Notes: generated by a model from the letters alone, not told the origin. 64,000 nucleotides of DNA from Neckera pumila (GCA_963969595.1 OZ018415.1:10292001-10356000); one strand, 5' to 3'. Positions 45,927 through 58,592 are shown, counted from the first letter of the stretch. A program made the numbers and translations.

Positions 45927-46297
45927 GGCAAATTTCATTAAAATGGCGGTATTCCTTGTACCATTTTCAGTCTAAACCACAAAAGTGCTATTTAGGAATG
46001 AAATACATTCTAGACATCTAAGATAGTTAAAGATTTCAAAAATCTAGGACTATCATAGATTTCAGACCGCACAATCTAGAAAATCTAGGATTAATATAGA
46101 TTTCAGATATTTAGGATATATATAGATTTCAGATATTTAGGATATATATAGATTTTAGATATAAAGGACTTATATAGATTCCAAAAATCTAGAACAAACA
46201 TAGATTTTGATTACAAATTCAATAGTTTAGACAGCACGGTCTAAATTGTTACAAGTGCCAAAAGTAATGAAATACCACCATTTTAACGAAATTGGCC
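45927..46297. mobile_element. Small inverted-repeat element with internal tandem repeat
   Basis: Ends GGCAAATTTCATTAAAATGG and, in reverse, GGCCAATTTCGTTAAAATGG. The inside carries three to four tandem units around AGATTTCAGATATTTAGGAT (about 46050-46200). No coding sequence. Target duplication not clear. Confidence 0.5.
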
Positions 46298-46531
46298 ATC
46301 TCTCAATTTGAGAGCGTAGGCTTGATTTTAGTTACAATCACAATCAATATTTTGAAGAGCATCAATATATAGTTATTCATGTGATATCCAAAAATTTCAA
46401 GCTAAGAAATCTAAAATCTACTTTTAATTGCCACCATATTCAATTAAATCAGAGACAATTTAATAATAAGAACCATGTTCAATTGATTCAAATAACTGAA
46501 TCATTTTAGGTGTAAAGTTGCAATACCTTAA

Positions 46532-47467
46532 GCCCTAAAGGACCAAGGCCTTTTTTCTGCCAAAAAACTCTCAAAACTGCCGTTTCTAGAGCAAAGAGTA
46601 AAAAAATCTGAAAATTGTTTTTTTTGCACATCCAACGGTAAGATCTTATACCTAACTAATATGACAATGTGTGGAAAAAATTCAGAATTTTTGACCGCTC
46701 AAATTGCAAGATATCTGCGTTTAAAGTGAAAAAAACAAAATTTTCAGCACATTGCGGGACTAGATTTTTTGACTTTGAACATTTTTAACTTAAATTTTTG
46801 CACTACAAAGTTTTGAGCTTTAAATCTTTATAGTGGAGAATTGAGTTGAGAGTCTAGGAAAAAAAAAGAAATTCAAAAAAGCTTAATTTTCATTCTTAAA
46901 AAAATTGTTAAGTAGAAGATAGTACAAGATAGAAGGAAAATCTAAAATATTAATATCTTTTAGATGGAATTAATCACTAATCACAATGGTGAGATTGTTC
47001 TAGCAAGAAAACTAAACCATGTGGAACTTTTCTTTTTGAAAAATTGCAAAAATTGCATTCCAAAATGAATCCTATAAGTTATTTCTTTCAAAAAGATGCT
47101 CTAATTGCCCCCAAAAAATAAGATTGTCAATAAAATAAGATTCCATAACTTTCTCATAAAAAATCCAAATGAAATGAATCAAATCTTCCCAAATAGGCAA
47201 AAAATAAAATCTATAAGGAAAAAATATTAGAAAAAAATAATTAAGTTTTTTGCAAAATTTTTTTGTTGCCCGCCGTCCTTTGTTTTGAGCTTATTTGGGC
47301 ATAACTTTTGTTCCCGGGCATCAATTGAAAAAATATATATATTCCCACAAAGCTTATCAATTTTTCTATCTTCAAAAAACATTTCAAAAAATCACGACAA
47401 AAATTCAGCCTGTAGGTACCTGCCCAAAATCCCATTGGTCCTCGAACAGACAATGGTCCTTTAGGGG
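46532..47467 (-). mobile_element. TTAA-family element, 936 bp
   Basis: TTAA at 46528-46531 and 47468-47471. Ends GCCCTAAAGGACCAAGGCC and, in reverse, CCCCTAAAGGACCATTGTC. Opposite orientation to the one at 39895. Non-coding. Confidence 0.85.
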
Positions 47468-47469
47468 TT

Positions 47470-48185
47470 AAAGCAACAACTACAACAAACTCCTACTTTT
47501 TTGCATCATAGCAACAAAAAAATATGCACGTGGAAACACCAAGTCTCCTACATAGAACTTGATTAGAATAGCAAGATTGTTAGACAAGGTTAGATTTTTT
47601 TGCTAGAACAATCTCACCGTTGGAATTATTGTGATTCAATTCGATCTAAAAGCTATTAACAATTTAGTTTTTTCTTCAATTTTGAATCCACCTCTACCTA
47701 ACAATTTTCTAGTGAGTGAAAATTAAGTGTTTTTTTTCCTAAATTTTTAAAGTAGATTCTCAACTCAACTACTTAACATAAATAAGTAGGAAATCAAAAT
47801 CAGTAGTGCAAAAAATTTGAACTAAAAAGATCCAAAGCCAAAAAATCTAGTCAAGCAAGGTGCAAAAAAACTTGTTTTCTTCACTTTAAATGCATATATC
47901 TTATAATCTACAAGGTCAAAGTTTCTGAAAAAATTTCCACGTATTCTATACTAGTCAAGTACAAGATTTTATGATTAGATATGCAAATAAACACAATTTT
48001 TAAAATTCTTTTCTCTTTGCAATAGAAATGATAGTTTTGAATGGTTTTTGATAGGAAAACCACCTTGGTCCTCTAGGGATTAAAGCAACAACTAAAATAA
48101 ACTCCTGTTTTTTTGCCTCATAGCAAATCAAATTTGAACGTGGAAACACCAAGTCTCCTACATAGAACTTGAGTAAATTAGCAAA
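47470..48185 (+). repeat. Direct repeat of a TTAA-element flank around a half element
   Basis: The roughly 105-base flank after the element at 46532 (AAGCAACAACTAC to AGAATAGCAA, 47470-47577) is repeated at 48082-48185 (AAGCAACAACTAA...). Between them, 47578-48079 is the right half of a TTAA element, ending CTTGGTCCTCTAGGGA before TTAA. Confidence 0.7.
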
Positions 48186-49974
48186 GTGCCTATGCATATG
48201 TGCTTCTATTCATGCATTACTTTCTATTGCTTTGAACAAGATTCCAAATATGTTGTTTCCTACCAAGTATATGACCCATTGCAAGGGCCTATAGTGTGTT
48301 GCTTTTGAAAATTTATAACATATTCTCTGGGGACTAGATAATTTAGATTCTATTTGCAATTCCTTTCACTAAAATTTGTTAATAAGGTTGAATAAAAATC
48401 TCATTATGTAGTCATATAGAAGACACTAGAACTCCTACATTATTGCTTTAAGGTGCTTTAATCTTAAGCTACACTACATAGTGCAAATGGATTGCCTTGA
48501 CAATTAGATTGCCTTATCCTAGAGAAGTTACTTCACGTTACCTCATAACTCATGGCTTGTCCAAATGGAGGTACAAGCTGTTCTCTGATTCCGAGCCATG
48601 AATCGATGTACCAATCTATATAGCACACATGTTTCCCCACATCTCTGCATCCTTCTACAATAACTCGGATAAGGATATAGTGTAGAATGTCAAGATATTA
48701 GTTTGGGGCAACCTGATTGCACTATAATGGAAAATTCTCAATTTTTTTTAATTTTGAGCCTTGTAGGATTTTTGGCTATGAAAATTGTGGTAATGAATTT
48801 GAATATTGTGTGTATCAATTGGAAGGAATTAGAACATGATGGACTTTCTCTACAATATGAAATTCAAAACATTTATTATGTACTTTTAGAATCATACAAA
48901 TAACATTCTTGAATTCATTGATATATGAAATTGACCTTTTTCAAATAACCTTGAAATTGCCAAAACATTATCCAATAATAAAGCTCTTGGTTGGTCAATC
49001 CATTTGGATTTAGAGCTTGGAATGAACTTAATCCTTGAAGTGGCCCAAAGTCCAAAATTTTTATCAAGGTGTTGTAGTTCAATATTTTCATCCAAATGAC
49101 TTTTCATTTATTCAAAATAATATGTGAATTTTAGAAAGATAACCTTTCTACATAACTAATTGGATAGAATTGAGATAAATATAATATTTTTGTTCAAGGA
49201 TATAAACAAAAATGTGCCAATTTTTTATAAAAAGATTAAATTGTTAAAGGATTAAATATATGCATAGTTTAAATGATGCTTTTTTTTGGGAATGAAATTG
49301 GATTAGGATTAGAATAAGGTCCTATCTTATTGTCATGGCATTGGCATCTTTCTACTCTAAAAAGAGTTTAAAGAGACTTAGCCTAGGATAAACTATAATG
49401 CATGTGCATTTTAAAAACTCACAAAACTTAGCTTTTGAAATGTAGTTACTAATCCTTTTGAAAATTTTGAAAAGTTCCTAAAAATGGGTATTTTATTGAT
49501 GTTTGAATTAGAAGATCATTAACCACATTTTTAATATAGAGTGTCTCGGAAAGTTTTCTTCATATGATGATGTTTCATATTGCAATGTACTCTAGTTAAA
49601 AAAAAATGGATTTTTGAAGCACGTTTTGTATTTGATATGAAATTCCTTCACTTTCTCCTCAAAAATTCATGGCAATTTGAAATTTTCATGACCTACAATA
49701 TAGACATGTGAATTCATCTCTGAAAAATGTAACTAAAATATTTCATTCATGAATAGAGGAAAAATAGAAAATACATAGTAGAGGATTTTGAGGTTTGTGA
49801 CTACATGTCTACATGGTCATTGGATCTATCCTTTATAACGGTTATGTGTCCACTAGAGGTAGAGTATTTTGTAATCTTCAAATTCTTTTAATCTAAAAAG
49901 AAAAAGACCAACAAGCAAATCTTCCCTCAAATCTCCATTGTTCTTAAAAGACATGCTAATTGCACCCCTCAAGG
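48186..49974. other. AT-rich, no gene recognised
   Basis: Short frames without known domains on both strands. No terminal repeats or tandem arrays noticed. Confidence 0.35.
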
Positions 49975-50544
49975 ACCAAGTGACCATTCAACATACTTAA
50001 AGGATCTGGATTAGTTATATATGATGTTGATTTTGGTCAGATGTTCACAAAATTTTTGACACAAGGTAGGAACATGTATTATTTTAGTGGGAATATGGAA
50101 ATATCAGAATTTTTCCAACTAGGTGCTTAGATCAAAAATTATATTGTCCTAAACATTTTAGACAGCCTAGGCAGTTTCAGGTAGCATGTACAAAACTCCT
50201 CCTCAACTTCTAAAATTTGGCAAATATGTAATTACATGATACAAGATGGAAATGTCAAAACAAAATATCTATGTATAGTATAAAAATCTTACTCTAGGAG
50301 GAAATAAAGTGTATTAGTCCTATATGGCAAGGACGGAAAAAATGATTTCTTCTAAATTTGAACATTATAATCTTTCAATTTATGTAATCAAAGTTTTTGA
50401 AATTTTTTCCACACATTCTCACAATAGTCTATTAGAAATTCTTATGGTTGAGTTTTGAAAAAAAAGTTGTCATTTTTTCCTCACTACCCTTAAAAGTGGC
50501 AATTTCTCACAATTTCTATCAAGATGTGCTCGACCTTTTAGGGG
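49975..50544 (+). mobile_element. Short, decayed TTAA-family element
   Basis: Left end CCCCTCAAGGACCAAGTG near 49975 and right end CGACCTTTTAGGGG before TTAA (50545-50548). The left TTAA is lost. About 570 bp, shorter than most members. Non-coding. Confidence 0.5.
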
Positions 50545-51441
50545 TTAATGTTATAAAGAGGATTCAATCAAAGACTGATGTTGTTTATTCTATTACTACT
50601 TCCCTATTCCTATCTCCTAGGTGTTGAAGATAAAATAAAAAGTTCACTTTGAAAGCTAATACTAGTAGTTTATTACAATAATTTTAGATCCCAAAAAGTC
50701 TCAAATGATTGAAATAGGTTCTACAAAATTTTGGATAGGTCCCTATGACGTCAATTTTTACTGTGATTTCCTAAAAATAATTGAAGGTTGTAAAATATAC
50801 TAGCCATTTTGGAAATATCATCTTGTATTTCAATTAGTATCTGGAAGAAAAATTTATGCCTCCCTAAGCTCAAAATGGTTGAGCTTTGGCAACAAAACAA
50901 AACACTTTGAAATTGCAATTTATAATGACTAACAAAATGGAGTACAAATTTGAAATGTTTTCATTCAAACAATTGTATAAGAAATATCAATGGACAAAGT
51001 TCAAAAGTGGATATATGAAAGTTGTAGTATGCAACCTGTTATAATGGAAGTTTGAAGAAAACATTAGTTGTGATGTGAAAAAAATCAATTTTAAAGTTAG
51101 CCATGTCTAAAACTTGGTTTTGTTCACTGTTGTTTGGAATTACTTTACCTTTTGTCAATCTTTTTTTATAACTCCAAAAAAACTTTTTGTGCCTTGACAT
51201 GTTGGTATACATCATTTCAGATTGTTGTACACAAATATTAAAGGATATTGGCATTTATAGAATTAAAAATATCAAACAATTTGACAAACATACAAATGAT
51301 GTTGGTTCTCACAATATTTGAATTTATTTTTGGAACTGAGAGCATAGGATTGCATTAACCATTGTAGAGAGAGTATAGGATGCAACATAGACCGTTGTTA
51401 TATCTTAATGCCCTTACATTTGAAATACTTTATCTCAATGA
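50545..51441. other. Further TTAA-element debris, no gene
   Basis: Around 50640-50900 there are blocks typical of the family interior, such as ATTTCAATTAGTATCTGG and AAGCTCAAAATGG. No ends or genes found. Confidence 0.35.
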
Positions 51442-52376
51442 TATGATTCAATTCGGGCTATTTTTGCAACTGCCACAGCCAAACACATGCACATGCAATA
51501 ATTCGATATCGGTACTACATTATTTTTTAAATGGCGATCTTATTGAGGAAATCTATATGTCTCAACCACAAGGCTATGTCGATCTTCAAAACCCAAAGCA
51601 TTATTGTCGTCTGAAGAAAAGCATTTATGGCCTTAAACAATTGGCCAGACAATGGAACTTGCGAATTTCAGGTTTTCTCAAGCAATTCCGACTCATCGCA
51701 AGTGAAGCGGATTGTTGCGTGTACTCAAATCACGGAGAATTACATACTATTTTTGGAATTTACGTTGATGATGGCATTATAGCATCTACCAGTCCCAATT
51801 ATGTTGAAAGTATTATGCTTTATTTGGAAAGCACTTTCAAAGTCACTCGTGGGAATATGGACTATTTTGCTGGGTTCCAGATTAATCGATGTAAGCTCAC
51901 AGGTTCTATCTTTGTGCACCAAGAACATTATATCCAGGATGTTCTTCTCCGCTTTGGTATGCAAGATGCGCATGAAGTTTCTATTCCAGCTGATACTCAT
52001 GTAAAGCTTTGTAAAAGTAACGATCCTAAAGACCCGGCAGTAGATGTACCGTATCGCCAGGCTGTTGGTTGTCTGATGTGCAGCACAATTATTACCAAGC
52101 CCGATAGAACATATGCTGTAAACAAGGTATCACAGTTTCAAGAGCGACCCCAGCAAAGTCATTGGACTGCGGTTAAATTATGCGTTATCTCAAACACACA
52201 AAGCAATGTGGACTTTATTACTATGATCAATCTCCTCCGAGATTAATTGGCTATTTCGATGTGGATTTTGGTGCGGCTGTTGATGATCGAAAAAATCGTA
52301 CAAGGTTTGTTTGCTTACTCGGCTCAACAGCGATTGCTTGGTGAAGCCACAAACAAGTTTACTTTGCTGACACAAG
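51442..52376 (+). pseudogene. Copia reverse transcriptase relic
   Basis: Related to the copia element in copy B but diverged. It shows DSIRAIFATAT, NGDLIEEIYMSQPQGYVDL, KKSIYGLKQLARQWNLRISG, the YVDD box (GIYVDDGIIAST) and VPYRQAVGCLM. It starts in the middle of the reverse transcriptase, has a stop near 51499 and a frameshift near 51515-51530, loses frame again after 52180, and fades out in RNase H (the SRTGFVYTLGSTAIAWGSHK-like part near 52290-52355). No LTRs next to it. Confidence 0.85.
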
Positions 52377-53971
52377 GAAAGTAGAGTGAGATCCCTCATG
52401 GGATTTAATGAAACATTTCCCAGCTCTTTCCCTAAATAATAGCATAACTATGTGGTGGTAAAAATTGGACCATTGCCTCATGGTAATGGCCAGCTTCATA
52501 ATTTAGGATAACCGCATGGTGTTCTAGTACTAGATTACCTATGGGAAACTTGATACAAATAACCATGTGAGAATCATAATACAATGAGGGAAACATAATA
52601 AAAAAATACAATGAGGGAAGATTAATACAGTGAACCATGTGGTAAGCAATTCAAAAAACTCAAGATAATCCAAACAATTGAAATTTTTTTTCAAAAACTT
52701 CTTTCAAATCAAAATGTTAAAGTACATGTGAAAGTTTAGTAATGTAAATCAAAAGCAACGTAAAGGAAACTATTCAATCACTATGAAATCCTAGCAAATA
52801 CAAGCCTCAAGATTCTGTGATAGCACAAAATGCCGCTCCTCTTCTCACCTGCACAACATATAGAGTATCATCAAAGAAATTGGATTAAAAAGGGGGCAAG
52901 AGAACAAATCATTGTTATGACATAGCATGAAATTCAAAACCTATTACTACATCAAACACAAAAATGCGGAAGTACGAATCTCCGGTACAAACTCGTCAAG
53001 ATACGAGAACCTCTATTGCTGTCAAATTCACTCGCTTCTGTACATGCAAGACAATTTTGAGGAATTTCAACAAAATTAAGGACATCAAATCTCACAATTC
53101 TTATGAACCGCACAATCAATCTCACAACCAGTGTCACTATAAACCCTGAACCTTGAATCACAGCCAAACTCACCTTTATAAAACGAACTACCAGTGGAAT
53201 AAACCAATGCCGAATTAAAAAACCTCACCAAGAGTAGAACTCGCCAATCCTGCCTAGACGACATGACGCATCACGTGACCGTACCTGTAAGCAGCAGAGG
53301 ACAGAAAATTTAGTGCGAAAACTGCAAAGTTTCCTTTCTCACCTAACAATTAGGTCAGTCAAAACACCATGAGACGATTGCTACAAGAACACCACGAATT
53401 ACGATTTAAACTCAATTTTGAACAGACTGGAAGTCACTGACCACAAATTACGATTTTAAACTCAATTTTGAACAGACTGGATATCACAGACCTCAAGGAA
53501 GTGCTCAACGGCACTCTTCGCACAATCCAGCAACGACAGTCCAGTGTTGCAGCACTGGTTCATGAATGCGCTGGTACGTATCTAGCAAGAAAACGATCAA
53601 TATCTTGAAGACAGCCACCCGAGACTGCTCGTCTATTCAACCCAGCAGCTTCACGCGTCGCCTTTCACCGATTGCCACGACAAAAACTTGAACAAAAATC
53701 CTCCAAAATTATCGAAACTCCGAGGAAAGGTTGGAAGACAAATAAAAAAAAAATTGTCGGACAAAATAATCCTCTGCATCCGTTGTCAAGCCCTAACCTA
53801 GCTCAAAAACAACAAAATTGTCGCTCTCTTCCTTTCATTCTCTTCCTCACGTGAAGTTCTTCTTTGCCTGGCTTCTCCCGATCTTTTAATCAAAAATAAG
53901 AAAAACTCTAAACCGCCATAGCTGCTCCACCGAATTGCAACACAGACACAGCATCCGCGAGCTCGAATTGC
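52377..53971. other. No gene recognised
   Basis: Moderate base composition with scattered short frames. A duplicated phrase, AATTTTGAACAGACTGGA, occurs at about 53412-53430 and 53463-53481. Confidence 0.3.
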
Positions 53972-54301
53972 TTAAGAAATCAAATGAAACTCCTCATCGT
54001 CTTTGTTACTAAGTAGCCACATTATAGTCGTAATAGACGAAATGCAGCGCAACATGATGCAAAGGGAGGGTGATGCAGCTTGCATGCTCGATGCATGTGA
54101 GATTGAGGCATCAAATTGGGAGCTGGCCTGGCTATGGCGATAGAGGCTTAATTCGCTTAGGCCATGATTCCGTTTTTGTGATGGCAATGGGGATGTGTCG
54201 AGGAAGAACCGTCTTCTAATCAAGGTAGTCTGCTCTGATATTGACCATTTAAGGTCCGCCTTTTTCATAGGTTTGCATGAACACAAATACTTTTCACTCA
54301 T
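53972..54301 (-). CDS. Hypothetical 109-residue open frame
   Basis: Starts MSEKYLCSCKPMKKADLKWS and ends in DDEEFHLIS. It has no recognised domain. Composition is more even than the flanks. A 15-base word, AAGGTAGTCTGCTCT (54222-54236), recurs in inverted form at 54623-54637 in the next open frame. It may be part of a decayed transposon gene and may not be translated. Confidence 0.2.
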   Translation of the reverse strand: MSEKYLCSCKPMKKADLKWSISEQTTLIRRRFFLDTSPLPSQKRNHGLSELSLYRHSQASSQFDASISHASSMQAASPSLCIMLRCISSITTIMWLLSNKDDEEFHLIS

Positions 54302-54460
54302 TTTTCAGGAAAAAAAAATAAAAAAATAGATGCCGAACACAACACAAGTGAATTCATATTTTTTGAAGCATTTCTAAACTAGGTATGAATTTCTTGAGAA
54401 TTCTGTTGTAGGTACCTATTTGTGACCCTAGGTCTCCCAAAATGCGTCCACTTACAACTT

Positions 54461-54727
54461 CTAAAGTGATTTGAGGAAATCAAGCCCAATGATGGGCTCT
54501 TGCAATAAAGAACATCTTTTTTTATGGATTCCATCAATGACTAAAGTGGTCCATTTGAAGACCACTTCATATCCATTCAAGTACCATTTTGTAGGGTCAA
54601 TTTGAAGAAGCCGGTTGCTTTTAGAGCAGACTACCTTAGACTTGTTGGACTCAGCATAATACAAATTTGTGCTAAGAGATAAAGATGTGACTGAGCTTTT
54701 GCAGGATCGAAGAATCTCACGTTCCAA
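54461..54727 (-). CDS. Hypothetical 88-residue open frame
   Basis: Contains DPTKWYLNGYEVVFKWTTLV and ends GLDFLKSL. Reads like coding sequence, with a frame open a little upstream of the ATG. No family recognised. Possibly the 3' piece of a broken gene whose other part is at 53972-54301. Confidence 0.25.
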   Translation of the reverse strand: MEREILRSCKSSVTSLSLSTNLYYAESNKSKVVCSKSNRLLQIDPTKWYLNGYEVVFKWTTLVIDGIHKKRCSLLQEPIIGLDFLKSL

Positions 54728-55583
54728 TGATTTGTCTAAAAACCCAGGGATAAAAGCTAGACTCTAATGGAAAGAGATGATGAAGAAGAAGGTGTGGTTC
54801 ATTCTTCATATGATATACTTGTATTTATTGCTTAATATATTTATTGCTTAATATAGCTTTTTTTATTTAATCCTTTGATACAATTATTTGCTCATTCTAT
54901 TCAATGTTTTTATTTTTATTTCAAACAAAAATATTACATTTTTGTTCAATATTATATTTTTATTATTTGAAACTTTGAATCATATATCACGGTGAGGAAT
55001 CTTAATTTATTTTGTGAAAAATTATAATTGTTATCATTTTTATTGCAACATAAATAAGTAAAAACAAGAAAAACAATTCAACATAAATAAACAAAAATAG
55101 GAAAAAAAATTCAAAAGATTTAAAATTTCCACAAGAAATCCAAGTAGAAATGAAGATTAGTGTGAAAAATTTCAATTGGTTATTTTATTATTAATACCCA
55201 AAATAACCATAACAAAGATTGTCAAACCAAATTTATCCTTTAATAGATGTATAAAGTTTGATATTTTTGGTTAGAGTAAAAATTCATTTTCTATTTATGT
55301 TGTTTTTTTCAATTATTTTTTATTAAAAAATCAAATTATTGTGAATTTTTAAAGCTAAAGGTAGAAATCAAATTATACTCAATTAGAATATATATTAGAA
55401 TAATCTGTAATTTTTATCATAAATGAAGAATAGAATGAAAAATATAATTTTATAATTTAAACATTAAAAAAATAAAAAATGAAAAATGAATGAAAAACAC
55501 ACCATATTGTGTTATTTGGATTTTAACACATAGAGCTTTCAATTGCAATAATTCTTTTAGTTTTTGACATTTTTAAAGTTTTT
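54728..55583. other. Very AT-rich, no gene
   Basis: Long A and T runs and no coding signal on either strand. Confidence 0.4.
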
Positions 55584-55587
55584 TTAA

Positions 55588-56456
55588 CCCCTAAGAGCCC
55601 AAGGCCTTTTCTACCTCAAAAAACACCCAAAACTGCCATTTCTAGAGCATTCATCAAAATAGTTTGAAAAATTGATTTTTTGGGAATATAACCGTTGGAT
55701 CTTGTAGTTAACTTGTGTGAGAACATGTGATAAAATTTTTGTGAGGTTTGACTGTATAGATTGGGAGATATTTGCATTCAAATTTTTTTTTTTTTTTCTT
55801 TCCACTGTGCCCAAAAAATTCAGATGCCTTTGACTGCCATTTGCTGAATCTTTTTCCACTAGACCTCCAATTTATAATTTTTTCTTATGGGGAAACATGT
55901 TAGGCATGTGCGTACCAATTTTCAAGGCAATCCAAGACAATCCCAATATTCAAAAAAATTAAAATTTGCAACTATGTCCCAAGAAATGACAATACAATAG
56001 GCCATTTTCAAAAAAAAAATCCCATCATAGATTTTTTGATCTAGGAAATTTGAACAATGGATTGAAAGATGTACTTGTATTTTAGAAGTAGGAAACTTTT
56101 TTTTTGGAAAAATGTCAAAATCTCTAACATCTACAAGCTCCTAAAGTCTCATGTGACCTCCCAATAGGCACAGCAATAGCCTCTTTTGCCACCTCTCCTC
56201 TCTTGCAACCTCTGCTGCCCCCTTGGGAGTCAAAGTCAGATTCCTGAGGGGCAGCAGATTCCCGACCTGAAATTTTTATTCAATCCATCATAACTTTTGG
56301 AGGTAAGTCAAAATTTGATGAAATTTATCTTCCCGCGAAGCTAATGAAATTTCCTATCTTCCAAAAAAATTTCAAAAAATCATGTGAAAATTGAAGTCAC
56401 ATGAGCTTGCCCGGAGTACCAAATAACCCCTGCAGGGACACTTGGGCTTTTAGGGG
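55588..56456 (-). mobile_element. TTAA-family element, 869 bp
   Basis: TTAA at 55584-55587 and 56457-56460. Ends CCCCTAAGAGCCCAAGGCC and, in reverse, CCCCTAAAAGCCCAAGTGTC. Interior similar to the 46532 element at its left end (CTGCCATTTCTAGAGCA). Confidence 0.85.
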
Positions 56457-56537
56457 TTAAAATAGAATAGATACAAAAAATTTCAAGTTTTATTTTCCTA
56501 ATTTAAAACAAATTCAAAAAGCAATTATTTTGAAGTT

Positions 56538-56581
56538 ACATTGAGGTTGACATTGAGGTTGACATTGAGGTTGACATTGAG
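56538..56581 (+). repeat. 12-base tandem repeat, 3.7 units
   Basis: Unit ACATTGAGGTTG, perfect, directly before the copia relic at 56584. Confidence 0.85.
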
Positions 56582-56583
56582 AT

Positions 56584-56955
56584 ACTTTCCAACGCCTTCG
56601 ACAGCTCATGGGCGTTTGTACATTCCACAAGAATCAGTGGGAGTATAGAGATAAGATTTCTGTGTAGAACGTGAATGGATCTGTGGGAGTATTGGTGGTG
56701 GAGGAAATCCATCCACATTATACACCTAGGATTTCATCCATTGGTCGTTCCTCAGACTATTTGTCGAGGTTTCGATCGTGTCAACATTGTTTTTAGTTCG
56801 GTTGTTGGTTTTAGAGAGTGTCTGCGAATCAGAGTAGAGAATGTGCAAACACATTTAAGTCTCTGTAAGATAGCTGAAGAATCGCAACACCACTCAGTCA
56901 ATACTGAATAAAGAGAGTTTTACGTTACAGAATGAGTTTACGCACAACACTCAAT
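56584..56955 (+). mobile_element. 3' end of a decayed copia element
   Basis: The last codons of pol (TFQRLRQLMGVCTFHKN, 56584-56634) are followed by CTGTGGGAG (purine tract) and an LTR start TATTGGTGGTGGAGGAAATC at 56690. This order matches the 3' end of the copia element in copy B (TFQKFRKLLGVRTFHDN, purine tract, TGTTGGTGGATG). The outer end of the LTR is uncertain; I place it near 56955. Confidence 0.7.
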
Positions 56956-57043
56956 ATGTAACACCCCCCACTCTGCATGCAACGCTCAATTTCTGCCAAG
57001 GAAAGTAATAGCCATGATAGAGACTCCACTTCTTCAATGGGCT

Positions 57044-57289
57044 CTATGATGGATGGGTCCTCATGCCAGTGCATGCAACACCATCGATACAAGTGTTGCG
57101 ATCTTCTCCACACCGGCCTGGTAGACATTTGCAAGCTCCACACTCAGCACAATTAGATTTGACCATAGTCAAATTAGTCTGTACTTGCTTCAATGTCTCT
57201 TCTTCCAAAACCTGTAGCGAGTATTTTGAATAGCAGGTTAACTCCAACTGATCATTATGATCACCAAGTTCCAAGCGAGAAGCCATCAC
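57044..57289 (-). CDS. Hypothetical small Cys-rich protein or exon
   Basis: Up to 81 residues, from MASRLELGDHNDQLELTCYS to the Cys-rich end NCAECGACKCLPGRCGEDRN. The spacing of cysteines resembles a small zinc- or disulfide-binding module, but I do not recognise it. No promoter or splice signals are evident. It could be a transposon remnant. Confidence 0.25.
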   Translation of the reverse strand: MMASRLELGDHNDQLELTCYSKYSLQVLEEETLKQVQTNLTMVKSNCAECGACKCLPGRCGEDRNTCIDGVACTGMRTHPS

Positions 57290-57302
57290 TGCAAATCTCC
57301 AC

Positions 57303-57333
57303 TATACCCTCACACATCACGTGTGAGGGTATA
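57303..57333. repeat. Perfect 13-bp hairpin
   Basis: TATACCCTCACAC, loop ATCAC, then GTGTGAGGGTATA. Sits just upstream (minus strand) of the Cys-rich open frame. Confidence 0.8.
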
Positions 57334-58592
57334 TCAGGACAACATCACGTGTTCAAAACTGCTTGGGGTTGATCCGATCAGTGTACTTTGCAAGGCAAAA
57401 AGAGTTCAAGATCTTGATACCAAATACATTTAGTAAACTCAGATTAAACATAAGTCAGCTTTCCAGTTTTTCGAACATTTGGACTACTGTCGGTAGTCAC
57501 ACCCCTGCCATTCAAACATAAACGGTCACTCTCACTGCATGCCTTAGGATCTTAATCGCCAAATTTGAGTGACGCCATGCCACCCCAGAAATAGAATTTA
57601 TTACAGTGTGTCTTAGTGAAATACTTTCAAACTGCAACGTCTGGAAGTGACAGACGCAAATAACCTTAACGCACCCCTGATCTCAATCTAGCGAAGCACA
57701 CCAGAATCCCATTCGTTGTTGACGAAACACTCACATTCAGATCAAAATTAGGGTTTCAATATCAAGAAAACAAAGCGTGCCGACCGTTCTAGGAGTTTGC
57801 AAGATACGTTGACCCCAGATCTAAGGTACATAATCCAGCACCCTGCGTACGATAAACGATGGACAAGGTCACAGGGACCTCATATTGAATCCCCAGTGTG
57901 CGAATTGTTCACACAGGGTAGTTAGTCCATCTACACTGTAAGAACAATTTGCATACTACGCATTCCATATTACAATATTGTAACAACTATTTCGAGTATG
58001 GATGCGGGATCTTGATTTGCAATGCCATTTGGTGCCTTCGATAATTCTGCAGCTTCTTCACAACTGCAGGAAGAGCAAGGGACTCCGATTCGTACACAGG
58101 CAGAAAATGGCCATGGCAGTGACTGGCCGAATGGCGAGGCGTTGATGCGCAGGAACCATATCCATCGAGTGTGACTATATTCATGGCCATATTGCAATCC
58201 GGGCTGCTTGGTTTTAGCCTCTACCTATTGCATGTTACGGGAAACATTGTGTACTGCCGAGCAATTGCCATTGATCATCGTGGACTATTGACAGCTTCAC
58301 TTTCATGGAAAGTTGGCTTAATCTCTGCTAAGGTCAATCTTCGCTTCGCAACTCAATCGCAATGACACTATGGCACCCTGTGCTACACCAAACCTAGGTC
58401 AATTATATTATCCAGAGCCTTTGTTGTTGTGTCACCAGAACTGTAAGAACTAGAAAAAATAACTTTAGAGATTGGTGTCCCAGAATTTTCTCAATTTTAT
58501 GCATCCCCAGCCTCATACCACTATAGATTTGTGAATGCTCATGTTCTAATCCTTATTTAGAGATCGTCTTGCCGCCATGACCTCCTGTGAAC
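57334..58592. other. No gene recognised
   Basis: Less AT-rich than the region before it. Overlapping short frames on both strands, none with a known domain. Confidence 0.3.

Noticed and set aside
56536..56718. Open frame MSTSMSTSMSTSM on the minus strand.
   Set aside because: It is the translation of a 12-base tandem repeat next to a copia relic.
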